A stretch of 64,000 bases of DNA from Haliclona indistincta (lineage: Eukaryota; Porifera; Demospongiae; Haplosclerida; Chalinidae). The notes under the pieces are model-generated. The model worked only from the letters and a program-made list of their open reading frames with translations, made no database searches and had not been told where the DNA came from. How positions within the stretch are numbered: position 1 is the stretch's first letter; the number at the start of each line of letters is the position of its first letter. The translations under genes and the position numbers were made by a program. This document shows positions 32,810 to 44,235 of the stretch, piece after piece. The stretch spans positions 10,625,439 to 10,689,438 of the forward strand of contig OZ024789.1 in NCBI GenBank assembly GCA_964017065.1, read 5' to 3'.

Positions 32810-35800
32810 ATGGCAAGTCTGGCTAGTATGGTGTTTGTCTTTCTGGCTTTGTGTACCCATTTATTGCTCGTTCATGGTAACCGTTCAGATACACGCCAAA
32901 TCTCGTAAGTCCAGACTGCAATCTCGGCCTCTTCTATCGTGCATGCCGTGAATAGTCCCATCCTAATGCAGGTTTGGTCTGATCTATACCAGTGCAGTAG
33001 AGTGCAATGGCCCCTTACCAACTGTCACACTGAGCTTGAGGAAGAGACAGGGGTCTGGTGGGACCGTTGATGGTTGGAAAGCTGTCAGAGTTTACACAGG
33101 TATAACTTAACTTATCATCGCACTTCCAAGTCTCACTCACTTCATTCTTTCTCTGTATTAGGTAACTGCAGCATTGAGGAACAGATGATAACAGTGAATG
33201 ATGTACAAAACGCCAACAGTGAACGATATGAATTCAGAATTGAGCTAAGTTGTGGCAGTTCATGTCACTGTGTTGCACCCCAAGGCACCTTTGGACTAGT
33301 AGACCAATGGTCTATTGGTGTTGCATTGTGCAATGATTCTGCCAGTAGCCCATCATATGCTCTTTGTGCTTCAAGCTTTCGAAACGTATTTTACGTGACT
33401 AAACCTTTTTCAATTACTGATGGAACTGTAACAGAAAATACCGACAGTTGTAACCAGCATAGTAATACAGTTTCAGGATACAACACGACATTTTGTCCTG
33501 ATGGCAATGAATCACCTCTCTCAGTTACAAATAGTTGTGCGATTGAACCTTCTGCTGATCCATCCTTCAGTCCAAACACTTATTCCTCCAGCTCAATTCA
33601 AACTACATTCTTCAGTAGCACCTCATCCTTGCCCACCAGTGCTATACCATTGCCCACCAGTGCTACATCCTTGCCCACCAGTGCTACATCCTTGCCCACC
33701 AGTGCTACACCCTTGCCCACCAGTGCTACATCCTTGCCCACCAGTGCTACATCCTTGCCCACCAGTGCTACACCCTTGCCCACCAGTGCTACATCCTTGC
33801 CCACCAGTGCTACATCCTTGCCCACCAGTGCTACATCCTTGCCCACCAGTGCTACATCCTTGCCTACTGAAGAATTTTCTAGTAGTACTTATGATCAATT
33901 GGCTCAGTATACAGAATCAATTTCGAATACTATCGTTGAGTCTTACAGCATTTATAGTTCCATGTCAACAGAGATCAGTCTTATTTCATCCATGACAATG
34001 CCTTCTCCAAGTTCTACAATTGAAGAAGCATTTACCACTGAAGATTATGTAGCTTTGTCGACAAGAGAAGATCCATCTATGTCAATTGATCATTTACATA
34101 CTCTCGTATTCACAACAAGAACCTCTGAATCATTGCCATCAGTAACACCAAATTTAACTCCATTATTCTGTCCGGCTGAAGGGATTTGGAATCAGACCAT
34201 AGCGTGTGAATTTGCTAAAGTGCATCAAATCTGTTCAGGCAGTAATGGTTAGTAAACATTCTGATCATGTGCAATTTGCAAAAAATGTAAATTTTTGTAT
34301 AGTCACTCGTGAATGCCGTTGTAATGGAACATGGGCCCCTAATCCCTGTCAAGCAACTATCGGTCATGTGGAGAAGTTGGTATGTATATAATTGTTACAA
34401 ACACATGTCTATGGCCTGTATTCAGATTTCAGATGGTAACATTGAAGAAGGTCTTGAACAGTTACTTGATCTACCACCAAACAGTATCAATAACACTCAG
34501 AGACTGGTTGTGTTGAAGAGTGCATTCCTAAAGCATTCAGAAATTAAAGAGCGAATTAATGAATCCATTGCACAGGTAGATCTATAATAAATGAATAATA
34601 TAGAATTCTATTAATTACTTCGATCAATTGTTTCAGATTGTTATTGAAATTGTTGACAGAATTCCAATTAAGGTATATAAATGTGCTGTATTGATTTGGA
34701 CATATTAATAATTATTTGATTTTAGAGTGCTCCTGAGCCTTTGTTGCTGAATATCTTAGACATGATAGCTCTTGGTCTCAAACGCAGTGTAACTATAACT
34801 TCAGCAGATGGATCTATAGGTAAGTTACATATTTGGATGATAAACAGTAACTTACTGTATTACTGCAGTTCTGAGAATAATAGAAGTGTTTCCTGGTAGT
34901 GGTCGAGTAGAAGGAATAGAGGTTGATAGCAACTACATTAGTCTGCCTGGAGAACTGTTTGAGAACTTGAAAAAATCAGGTTTTTATTGATAGTGCTATA
35001 GTATACAACTAGGTGTCCTTTTCTTTTCAGTGTTTGTGGCCTCTTTCTACTTCAAAAACATCTCTCGTCTGCTTCCAGGAAGAACGTAAGGCTACATTTT
35101 GATGATGTGTATGTAACTATTTTTCAACTCATGCAGTCCAATCTCTCCAGTTTTGTCATCCATTCTCGGCTGCACTGATTGTCGTACCAGCAACCTAACA
35201 GAGAATGTGACCATACTCTTTGACTTGCCTCCAGGAATGAACAATAGTAGAAGAGAATGTGTCTTTGCTGACTTGAGGTACATCAGAATTTGCAGATATT
35301 TGATGAGAATTATCTCGTGCTAATTAATTGTAGTAGTGGAGTAAACAAAGCTAATTTTTGGAATACCAGTGGATGCATGACAGTGGAATACGAGAACGGC
35401 TCAATAATGTGTTCATGTAACCATCTCACACACTTTGCCATTCTTCTGAGTCCAGGTGCAGAGGTAAGTTGTGACTACGTACTTCCTGTTTTGACAACAC
35501 AATATCAAATTACATGTACATGTGTTCTGAAATAGATTCCTTTGGCACATCAGGCAATATTGACAATGATAGGACAATTGTTTGTGTCTATCTCACTGGT
35601 GTTCCTGTTGGCTACTATTCTGACATTTGTACTACAAAAGTTAGTCATGGTCTCATTAAAATGGTTATCATGTACTAACTGAACACTGACAGATCTCTGT
35701 GGAACATGCGTAACTACATTCATTGTATGTTGTGTGCCAACTTGATTGCTGCCCAGCTCGTGTTTGTAGTGGGTGTGGAGAGAACTGAGAATGAGGTAAA

Positions 35801-37015
35801 GAGTGTCCTACTGTCTTCTCACTGATCATTCACTTTCCTGCACACAGGCTGTCTGTTCATCCATTGCTGTGTTGCTCCACTACCTGTTCCTGGTGGTGTT
35901 CATGTGGATGCTAATGGAGGGTGTGGTCTTGTATGTAGCACTAGTCAAAGTGTTCATCAAACACCAAATGAAGCGTTTCATTATCATTTTCACTCTATCA
36001 AGCTACGGTTAGTAAATTAATGGAATTATGAGCATAATGCATATTTTCATGTGCACAGGAATACCATTTCTATACATGTTAGTGGTAGTTCCACTCGGAT
36101 TCCTAGTCAACACTGATAGTACTGGAAACCATTATGGATATTATGATAGAGATGGAAGATTGATAGCGTAAGCAAGAAGCATACTGAATAAATCGCACAA
36201 TTTCATTTTACTGCAGTTGTTGGTTGCGATATGACACACACTTTGTGTGGACCTTCATTGCTCCAGTCATTCTCATCATTCTGGTTAGTTTAAGAGCATG
36301 CATCATTTTGGAAGTGGATGGTTGGGTTAATTTCTCTAGGTCAACATTGTGATTCTGATTATAGCTGTGGTTATAATGCACCGTCGAGCAAGAGAGACAA
36401 CTAAGTTAAGCCTCAAAACAGCTAAGTAAGTTTAATCATAAATCCTTAGCTGCATGTGGTACTGTAATTATTATCCTTCTCAGGCATTGGATTAAGATGA
36501 TCATTACATTGGTATTTGTGATGGGTATAGCATGGATTGGTAATGTGCTCTTCTTTGATGTCAACCTAATCTTTGTTGCCTACATCATGACCATCTTCAT
36601 TGCTGGTCAAGGAATCATCATATTCATCTTGTTTGTACCTCTCTCAAAGCAGGTATATACCAAACTGTAATGATGCTATTTATGCAGGCATGAATCAATA
36701 ATTTAGGTGAGAGATGCTTACAAAAATTGTTGGAGAAAGGAAAGAAAAAAATCAAGACCAAGAGCAGCAACTTTGAGTGAATCACTGCAAACAAAACTGA
36801 TGGTCAGCTCCGAAAATAACATCAAAATCTATTTTCTGTGTGTGTAGACATTGCCTCGTGACAAGAGCCCTAGACACGAACTGAAGTCAGGTTAGTTCTT
36901 AGTTTTTCGCAATGATAATTTTTATATCATCCATGCAGCAAGGAACATTGATACTCTTAAGCATTATGTAACAAATGCAAACGTGGATAATTTTACTATG
37001 AGGGACATTTTGTAG
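32810..37015 (+). CDS. Adhesion GPCR 2, 21 exons, with coding minisatellite
   Basis: Exons: 32810-32904, 32972-33099, 33162-34247, 34303-34379, 34426-34575, 34637-34672, 34726-34819, 34869-34979, 35031-35085, 35137-35277, 35334-35463, 35536-35639, 35693-35795, 35848-36007, 36059-36167, 36217-36283, 36340-36425, 36484-36652, 36707-36802, 36848-36890, 36939-37015; 1038 residues. Same architecture as receptor 1, with signal peptide MASLASMVFVFLALCTHLLL, N-terminal SCGSSCHCVAPQGTFG, an SLPTSAT repeat in the stalk, RCNGTWAPNPC motif, GPS NFWNTSGCMTVEYENG / CSCNHL|THFAILL, and 7TM. It has one more intron than receptors 1 and 3 (35278-35333, between GAIN and GPS). The tail is longer and different, ending FTMRDIL. 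It is the most diverged of the four in the 7TM half. Confidence 0.85.
33623..33866 (+). repeat. 21-bp in-frame coding minisatellite (SLPTSAT)n
   Basis: About 11.5 copies of a 21-bp unit (TTGCCCACCAGTGCTACATC plus C) inside exon 3 of adhesion GPCR 2, coding for LPTSATS or LPTSATP. A superimposed triplet order (S,S,P linkers) suggests a 63-bp higher-order unit. The product is Thr/Ser/Pro-rich and should be heavily O-glycosylated. The other five frames are also open because 21 is a multiple of 3. Confidence 0.95.
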
Positions 37016-37928
37016 AAGAATCAATAATAATTATGCTCATGTTCCTTGTAATGTGTACTGTCTGGCAGAACTTGTTCCTCATAAATTTTTATCTCTGTAG
37101 TATAAATTAGGGAGGCACGGTAGTGACTCCCTATGTAGGGATGAACGAGAAAAAAAGATGGCGGCTACATACAATGTATTAGCGTTCAAACGCTGATATT
37201 TCGCCTGGTGATGAATTGTATACGTCCAAAGACACTTAGATCTGCTCTCTGGCGTTGCCCCATCTTACAGTAGCAAGGAGATTGCTCGAAATTGTTACTA
37301 AAGTGACGAACCTGGAAACGGTGAAAATCGACTTTCGTCATCTTCGTTTTCTTCTTCTTCTTTCTTTCTTTCTTCCACTCGCCTAGCGCCTTTACGCGGG
37401 CAATGCCGAGACCAAAACACCCACGAACAGTCGTGAAATTCTCCTGGCATGTGCCTTTTGAACTTAGTTTTTAGCGAAACGACGATATACATTTGACGAG
37501 CTCACGATCACGAACAGTTGTCAGCTAAGTGTTTGACGCCATTATTGTGATTACGTAATACGCACGTGACCAAACACACTTGTAGAGTATCGCCGTATGG
37601 AGAGCGCATATTGGCGTCTGGAGTCTTCGAAGAACAACTCACAGAGTAAGCTCGTGTAGTATCACCGTTCTGCTGCTTGCCAGATAGTATCACAGCCATG
37701 CAGAAAATTCTAAACCAGAGTGGGCGGGGCTCGTATGCTGTGCATCCAGGCTTCAGTATGCATGAATGCATGAGCTAGTTTCAGTATTTATAAGAGCTAC
37801 AAGTTAAAAAGCAATTGTTAAGAAAGCAAACCAAACCAATGATGGAAACAAAAAAGAGATACATTATTGCCGAATTTGAACTGCACCAAAAATTTGAAAC
37901 TCACTGTAAAAGAAAAAAGGACACAAAC
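37016..37928. other. Intergenic after adhesion GPCR 2
   Basis: No supported gene. Short open frames on both strands have no recognisable similarity. A pyrimidine run (TTCTTCTTC, TTTCTTTC) lies at 37,343-37,375. Confidence 0.45.
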
Positions 37929-38320
37929 AAGAAAATAAAAAGATTTCTAACGAAATCAAAAGGATGTAGGGATAAAGAAATCTGTTACTGGTCCACAATG
38001 TAAACCAACAAGGAGCAAGCATGGAATGGTAACACGATTGACTTGCTAACAGACCATAGATCCCTACATCAGTGGCTGACTACAGCAGTTCTGCTAGTTG
38101 CTATTGGCTGACACCTGACATGCATTTAGCTTGTGACAAAATAATTATAGTATAGTCAAAATGTTATGTACAGCCACTGATGTAGGGATCTATGGTCTGT
38201 TAGCAAGTCAATCGTGTTACCATTCCATGCTTGCTCCTTGTTGGTTTACATTGTGGACCAGTAACAGATTTCTTTATCCCTACATCCTTTTGATTTCGTT
38301 AGAAATCTTTTTATTTTCTT
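37929..38320. repeat. Perfect 150-bp fold-back (arms 37929-38078 and 38171-38320)
   Basis: The two arms are exact reverse complements over 150 bp as read base by base, separated by 92 bp. Arms run from AAGAAAATAAAAAGATTTCT to CCTACATCAGTGGCTG. A transcript would form a 150-bp perfect hairpin. A related single-arm copy lies at 57077-57215. No coding potential. Confidence 0.95.
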
Positions 38321-38428
38321 TAAGTATAATAATGACAGTACTTTTGAAGGAAATTGAAATTATTCTGTATTATTAATTTTCATGATCTTTGACGAGCAGC
38401 TTGGTTTAGGAATTAATGCATTCTTTAC

Positions 38429-40536
38429 TCAAGAACTCAGTCTCTGAGTAATCCAGTCACCGATCAATTGGCGACCTCTCTCCTGATCTTTATCGTGAAG
38501 GACTTCATGACGACTGCCCTCAAATATCTAAAAAATTTGTACAACACAAAACATGCATTTTTACTAGCATATCAGAAGCTTAGAGCCCAAAGGTGTTTTT
38601 AACTGCTTGTATGAAACTTTTCCTTCATACTACAGTGAAGCCCCCAAATAAGGTCATCAATTGTAATGTGTACACTGCATATGATTGCTTGTATAATCAA
38701 GACTCCTTTCTAATCAGGATAGTTAACCTAGACAGTTGTAGAATCAATTCTCTTCATAACTGATAATAATAATTAACAAGGTTTCAAGTTACCATGAGCA
38801 CACACGCACACGCGCACACACCTTTGTGCACGATGCATTTCAAACAGTTAACTTACCTCCAAAACTTTATCAGAGCTGCTAATAGAATTCAAAGCCATGT
38901 GAGATGCCTCAATGGGCACCAAGGTGTCCTCAGAGCCATGAATGATGAGCACTGGGCAGTTGATCTTACCGAGATGAGGTATCACGGCATCAACCTGATC
39001 AATCAGCAGTGAAGCTATCCTTGCCTTGATTGCTCCATGGTAGATCAAAGGATTCTTATCAAAGGCTTGTATCTATACGACAACAAAAGTCTTAATGTGC
39101 ACAAGAACTTTATATAAATTAAACTCTTTTTAGTGAACTTTACTGAAATCCATGAGAAAGTACAGAGAATGCGAACCTCTTCAGGTACTGTGGTATTCAG
39201 AGAAGAACTGAAGGATTTGACAAGAAGATGAGGAGCAACACGAGCCAACTGCCGAGCTAAGAATTTCTACATCGAAGAACAAGATTAGTAAAAGCATTGT
39301 CACACATTTTTATCAGAAATAGTCCATCCCTCACACCTGTGTCATTTTTATGCCACTGAGATGTGAGAGTTGGACCCCGTAAAAATTTGACAAACACAAA
39401 TCCTTGCTTTTTGTACAGCAGCAACTTGCTTTTGATTTGTGTACTTATACTGGACAGCCAGCTAATGTGCTCAACACATGAAGTGCTCAAGGGTAGTAGA
39501 GAGCCCAGAGAAGTAGACAGAACGGAAATACGGCATGTTTTTGATTGACAGCCGGCAGTATAATCTCGTGTGCATGTTAACAACACCAGTTTTTGTTATG
39601 TTTCACAGAATTCTAAAATTAATTTTTTTTCATTTGCGGTTCTATTAGTAAGTAGCCACTTACTCCAATGGATCCAACATTGCTGTATAGAGTAGGTGAG
39701 CTGAGTATTAGTCCTGTGAACATGTCCTGATGAGAGAGTGTGGCTGTCACTGCTATCAAACCACCCTGTGTGTAGTAGCAACAGCATGAATAATTAAGCA
39801 CCCAGCCATACCAGTTATAGAACTGCCATACATTTATCATCGACAGATATAGCTAGGAGATTGAGATTGTGTCCCTTACGTATGCATCAATATACATTTA
39901 CATGTGCATTGAAGAGATCTTGCAACGCGGAAAATGAGAAGCGATCATCTGCACAACCAATTCAATGGTGCATGTGATATCTCTTCTCATTTTTAGTTGT
40001 TGCAAGATCTCTTAAAAGTAAACCATACCATAGAGTGTCCCATATAGAACAGAGGTAGTGATGGATATAGCTGCTTCATATCGTTCATGTACGACACAAT
40101 GTCTTGAACATAACTATCAAATGAGTCAACATCGATTCTTATTCCCTCACTACGACCATGACCAACTGGTGAAGAAAATAATAAAGTCACATAAATGTAT
40201 AGATCTCTTACCATAGTCAAGTCCAAAGGTGAGAATGCCTTTGTCTTTTAAGTGATTGGCTAGCTTTTCATGACGGTCCATGTACTCTACTATGCCATGA
40301 CCAATGTACAACAAGGCTCTACAAGAAGCAAAATTATAATGCTTGAAATCTATGCTGAGAGAGCCTTCGGCTTTGCTGTCTACTACTGGGTAGTTGACTA
40401 CGTTTTGACGTGTAAAACCTAACCTTATCTCTCCTGCTGCCGGTTTCCACTCGTACGAGTATAGCTTGTTTCCTTGATAAACGCTAGTACGAGGCGCAGG
40501 AGCTCCTCGTTCTGCTCTAAGATCAAGTTCCGCCAT
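38429..40536 (-). CDS. Monoglyceride lipase (MGL-A), intact, 7 exons
   Basis: Exons: 40424-40536, 40212-40318, 40029-40165, 39664-39765, 39177-39266, 38857-39072, 38429-38527; 287 residues against about 303 for mammalian MGLL. It is an alpha/beta hydrolase: oxyanion region LLYIGHG (about 40-46), VGHGRSEG, nucleophile elbow GHSMGG with Ser118, acid Asp232 in HGSEDTLVP, and His262 in GSRHEVLHD. The spacing fits the mammalian Ser/Asp/His triad. Lid/cap sequence lies at about 150-190. The family splits 2-monoacylglycerols (including the endocannabinoid 2-AG in vertebrates) into glycerol and fatty acid at membranes or in the cytosol. Only this one of the three copies in the window has an unbroken frame. 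The start MAELDL is used; the upstream in-frame ATG adds 25 unconserved residues. Confidence 0.9.
39912..40013. repeat. Hairpin inverted repeat in MGL-A intron 3
   Basis: Arms AAGAGATCTTGCAAC / GTTGCAAGATCTCTT continue as GGAAAATGAGAAG / CTTCTCATTTTT around a roughly 35-bp loop. Probably a small MITE or transcript hairpin. Confidence 0.65.
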
Positions 40537-40699
40537 GCCCCATAACTTTGCTGCAGGAGGGTGTGGCTGGTACGATGACGTCACAAAAAGTGTACAACGA
40601 ACCTGCTGCAATCCCAGTGATGATTATCGATCAAGACCAATAATGGTTGAGCTATTTTGACCTCCAAACCACAGCACTTGTTAATGATATTCACATTGA

Positions 40700-40741
40700 G
40701 TGAATTGACACTACATGTATGTACATGTAGTGTCAATTCAC
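40700..40741. promoter_or_regulatory. 42-bp near-perfect palindrome upstream of MGL-A
   Basis: 20-bp arms GTGAATTGACACTACATGTA and TACATGTAGTGTCAATTCAC around TG; exact as read. It lies 164 bp upstream of the MGL-A start codon, so it could be a dimeric factor site or cruciform. It could equally be a mobile-element remnant. Confidence 0.5.
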
Positions 40742-41953
40742 CCACTTGGTTTTCAAATCCTAGCAAAAACACTGACAATGAAGACTAAAATTTTAAATTA
40801 ACCATTCGAATTCTATTGGTACATGAATGCATAGTTTATGAATGGTCTACAGATATTTCCATCTTGGTAGATCTTCCATCATCCCTCTAGCTCAATCTCT
40901 GAGTGATCCAATCACTGATCAGTTGACGACCTCTCTCCTGGTCGATATCATGAAGGACTTCATGACGACTGCCCTCAAATATCTAAAATATAATGAAACA
41001 ACATAGTCAGCAACGTTGTGTACTGTACACAAAATGGAGCCACATATGCAACTACCATAATAACCACAGAGCCAGGAGTAAATATCTTACAGAGAGTATC
41101 GAATGCCAATTACCACTGTAGAACACTTCTCGGGAATGTAAACATGACCAGCACGAGAGATATTTTATACATTGTGACCATGGCAGTACAGGCGTATACG
41201 TCATCAGATCATGTTTCTGTCATGTTACTTTCTCCGAGAGTGTTTCTACAGCGGCAATTGGTGTTCGTTACTGTCTTTAAGATAGAAATAAATGGAAGAA
41301 TAAACTTTTTAATTTTTGTCAAAAATAACTCACGCTAATCCATTCTCATAGTAAAATTTGACAGTTTTTATACCAAACGCTGTATGACCGTATGACTAGA
41401 ATCTGACCAGATTAAATCTTTATGGGCCTGTCTAATACCCAGATCTACAGTATTGGTGCTAACGTACCTCGTAAGTCTTATCAGAGCTAGCAATGCCCTT
41501 GTCAGCACTGGCAGGCTGATCTCACCAAGACGAGGCACCACAGCATCGATACCGTCCAATAGGAGTGACGATATCCTTGCCTTAAGGGCTCCATGATAGA
41601 TCAATTGATCATTCTCATATGCCTCTTGCTGCAGGAGACAGCAAAAAAGAATTATAAACACAGAAACACACACGAAATGTGACGATTGTCTGAGTCAAGT
41701 GCAAGTGCTAAGTACACACTGAATTACACATATTGTATGCACATGTGGACACATTCCTACACGTAGGTGGTTTACTTGTGGATGTAGTCACTTGTGGATT
41801 CTACGCTTGTTACAGACGTGTGAGTCTTGATGCCTGCTCTACATGCTCAAGTTTCAAAATCGTCTGTTTGAGTACTCAGCTTAGCTAGGATCCACAAAAT
41901 AAATCATGATATAAAAATTCCATGCAACAAATAACTTGTTAAAAACACAACTA

Positions 41954-42144
41954 CCGTATAGCCGGTTATTTTCATGTGGATTTAATTTTCGAACGGCTGG
42001 TGCGGGTCGAAAATTAGATTTCGAAAAATTCTTTTTGCCTATTTAAAAAGTTATGTGACGTGGCCCTGTGACGAAAATTAGACCCAGCCAAAATTCGGCT
42101 AACGAAATATTTGACCAGCGAAAAAAACCGGAAATTTATTGAAA
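41954..42144. mobile_element. 191-bp insertion in an MGL-B intron (empty site in MGL-C)
   Basis: The flanks join in MGL-C near 52260 as ...CAACTA/TTTATAGCAGTG..., without this DNA. The insert begins CCGTATAGCCGGTTATTTTC and contains ATTTTCG and CGAAAAT blocks like the 7962-8145 MITE. Clear TIRs were not made out. Confidence 0.6.
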
Positions 42145-42680
42145 TTTATAGCAGTGTACACTTGCAAAAGTATATCTGAAACGTCTTGACTCCTGTGATC
42201 ACATGCAAGCGGTATACTTGGCACATTCAACTTAGTTCTGACTTTGGCAATGAGAGTCAGTGGCTATACAGGAGTGCTGCTTCAAAGCAAGTTGTGAGCT
42301 GTTTGGTTGTCTCTGTGAGATGGTTGAAGTTTGGTGCATGCAATCTTACATGGATCAGAGTATTTTGTCACATACTGTAGTCAGCTAAGTTTATGAAAAC
42401 TGCATTAAATCATGAAAACAATGACAGGATACATAATACACATGTAGCTACTCTTCCAGAGAATTTGGCATGTCATAGGAAACATGACAACTTCAGTGTA
42501 ATAATTCATGTACCAACCTCCTCTGGAATGGTACTGATCTGTGAGGAACTGAAGGTCTTGACACCAACTTGAGGAGCAACTTTTGCCAACAAACAAGCAA
42601 AGAATTTCTGCAAACACAAAATGTCAATTTTTGATTAGCATCAAACAGTCTCTTAGAAACAGACACTGCTATCTACGAGT

Positions 42681-43860
42681 ACAGTGGAACCTCTACCTAC
42701 TAAAAGGGACACCTTAATTTTCTGTAAAGCGAACACGTCATCCTGCCACGACAAGATCATCGCAATACATATCTGCACTCGATAGAGCACACACGCCACA
42801 TGAACTCAATAACGCGATAATACATCATCACCAGAAATACAAGACATCACACAGAATTACGTTTATGCACAGAACACGATTTACTTGTAATGTAACACGA
42901 TGAATATAACGGGTTGCTAAAGACAACCACTCCATTCCGTGAAGGTCACCTTGAATCATAGTTCAGTGTGCGTCTTCTTGGACAGTTCTACTAGTCCCAG
43001 TAGCGTCTGTGGTACTGAAAAGGACTCCTATTGGTGTGTCTAGAACGTCTGCTTCCTTCGCTCTGAATTAAAAGCGTTGTAGTCGTTCGCTAGCATGGTA
43101 CAGGTAGGCAACTTCACAGCTCTACAAACGCTTGTAGCAGACGTCCACTGTTCCAACATGATCGTCTATAGCTATGCTAAGAAGCTTAAGCTTATGTATT
43201 ACCTGTAACAATGTTCTTTTCAGAACAGAAAGTAAGCAGTGCGACAATATCAAAGCTAATAGAGAATGGTGGTCATGAGTGACTTCTGGCTCTCTCCTGA
43301 GCCTTCGCTTAACTAGAAATGCTAGTACTAGTTTCTAGACAGTCTAGGGATAGTCTGAGATAATCGCGCTGCAGTTTAAACAGAATAAACCATGCTCAAA
43401 CTGTCATAAACGCAACTGCTGTGCTTTATTTCTTCCCGAAAAAAACTTGTTTCTTATACCAAACTTCACCTCAAAAGTGGAACAGACTTTTTTCTTTGGA
43501 TTTCAATTTTGAACACACCATTTAAATCGTCAGACCCTGTGCTATTAGACCTGGGGTCGACCAACTCAAAATCGAGGTTACTTTTTTAGTTACAGTCACT
43601 CAAAAATCAATAAAAATCACATTTTTACATCAACTAATACATTAGCAATTGGGCGATAGTCGCGACTTTGAAGTGCGTTTTGGAACAGACTTTTTGCAAC
43701 ATTTTAAGCTAAAACGATAGCTAATAGGCTGAAGTTTGCTTCCCTGGGTCGACCAAGTGAAAATCTAGTTTGTGGAAGTCAGGACTCCGAGTAGAAGTTC
43801 ATAATACATTAACTGAAGTGAATAATACGGACCTAAGCTTTGATAGTATACGGAAATTGA
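42681..43860. other. MGL-B 5' intron remnant, duplicated at 58.7-59.8 kb
   Basis: Starts with a truncated MITE (TACAGTGGAACCTCTACCTA), runs in parallel with MGL-C to about 42,800 (MGL-C 52,940), then jumps to sequence matching 58,742 onwards up to 59,810. The jump marks the deletion of exons 2-4 in MGL-B. Non-coding as far as seen. Confidence 0.65.
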
Positions 43861-44235
43861 AACAGGATGTCGTGGCAATGTGGCTGGTGAAAGAAAAGCA
43901 TTTTTGCCGATACACAAGATAAATTGTCGCTATCAACGGAGAAAAAATGATACACCGTACTATGTTCATTACTCTACGATAGCCAGTCCATGGCCCTTCT
44001 GCAGCGAACAGAACCCGAGTGTCCAAAATTACCCCGTGTCGATCCGGAAATACCCCGCCCTACGTGACCTTTCTTTTATGTAGCTAGCTAGTACAGGACT
44101 TACGTTGTCTCTCCAGTCGGCCTCCACTCGTATGTTAGAAGCTTGTTCTCTTCATAGACGCTAGTACGAGTCTGAGATGCCGCGGCAGGTGCTGCTGAGG
44201 TCGGCCGGACCCTTATCTATGCCTCGTCTTGTTCT

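Larger units (their letters stand above)
40887..44235 (-). pseudogene. MGL-B: monoglyceride lipase pseudogene, truncated
   Basis: Remnant exons: 44104-44235 (exon 1 without its ATG), 42518-42607 (exon 5), 41468-41628 (exon 6), 40887-40982 (exon 7). Exons 2-4, with the nucleophile serine, are absent. Exon 6 lacks 55 bp present in MGL-C, which removes HGSEDTLVP (the catalytic Asp) and shifts the frame. The deletion ends share TCAGC. Exon 7 with GSRHEVLHD is intact. Exon 1 is cut at about 44236, where foreign DNA begins. It could not make an active hydrolase. Confidence 0.85.

Noticed and set aside
33598..33898. Minus-strand Gly- and Val-rich frames over the SLPTSAT repeat
   Set aside because: A 21-bp repeat opens every frame; the plus-strand frame is the one joined to conserved domains.
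38848..39048. Single-exon lipase fragments as separate genes (also 40150-40611 and 51718-51918)
   Set aside because: They are exons of MGL-A and MGL-C read into introns.
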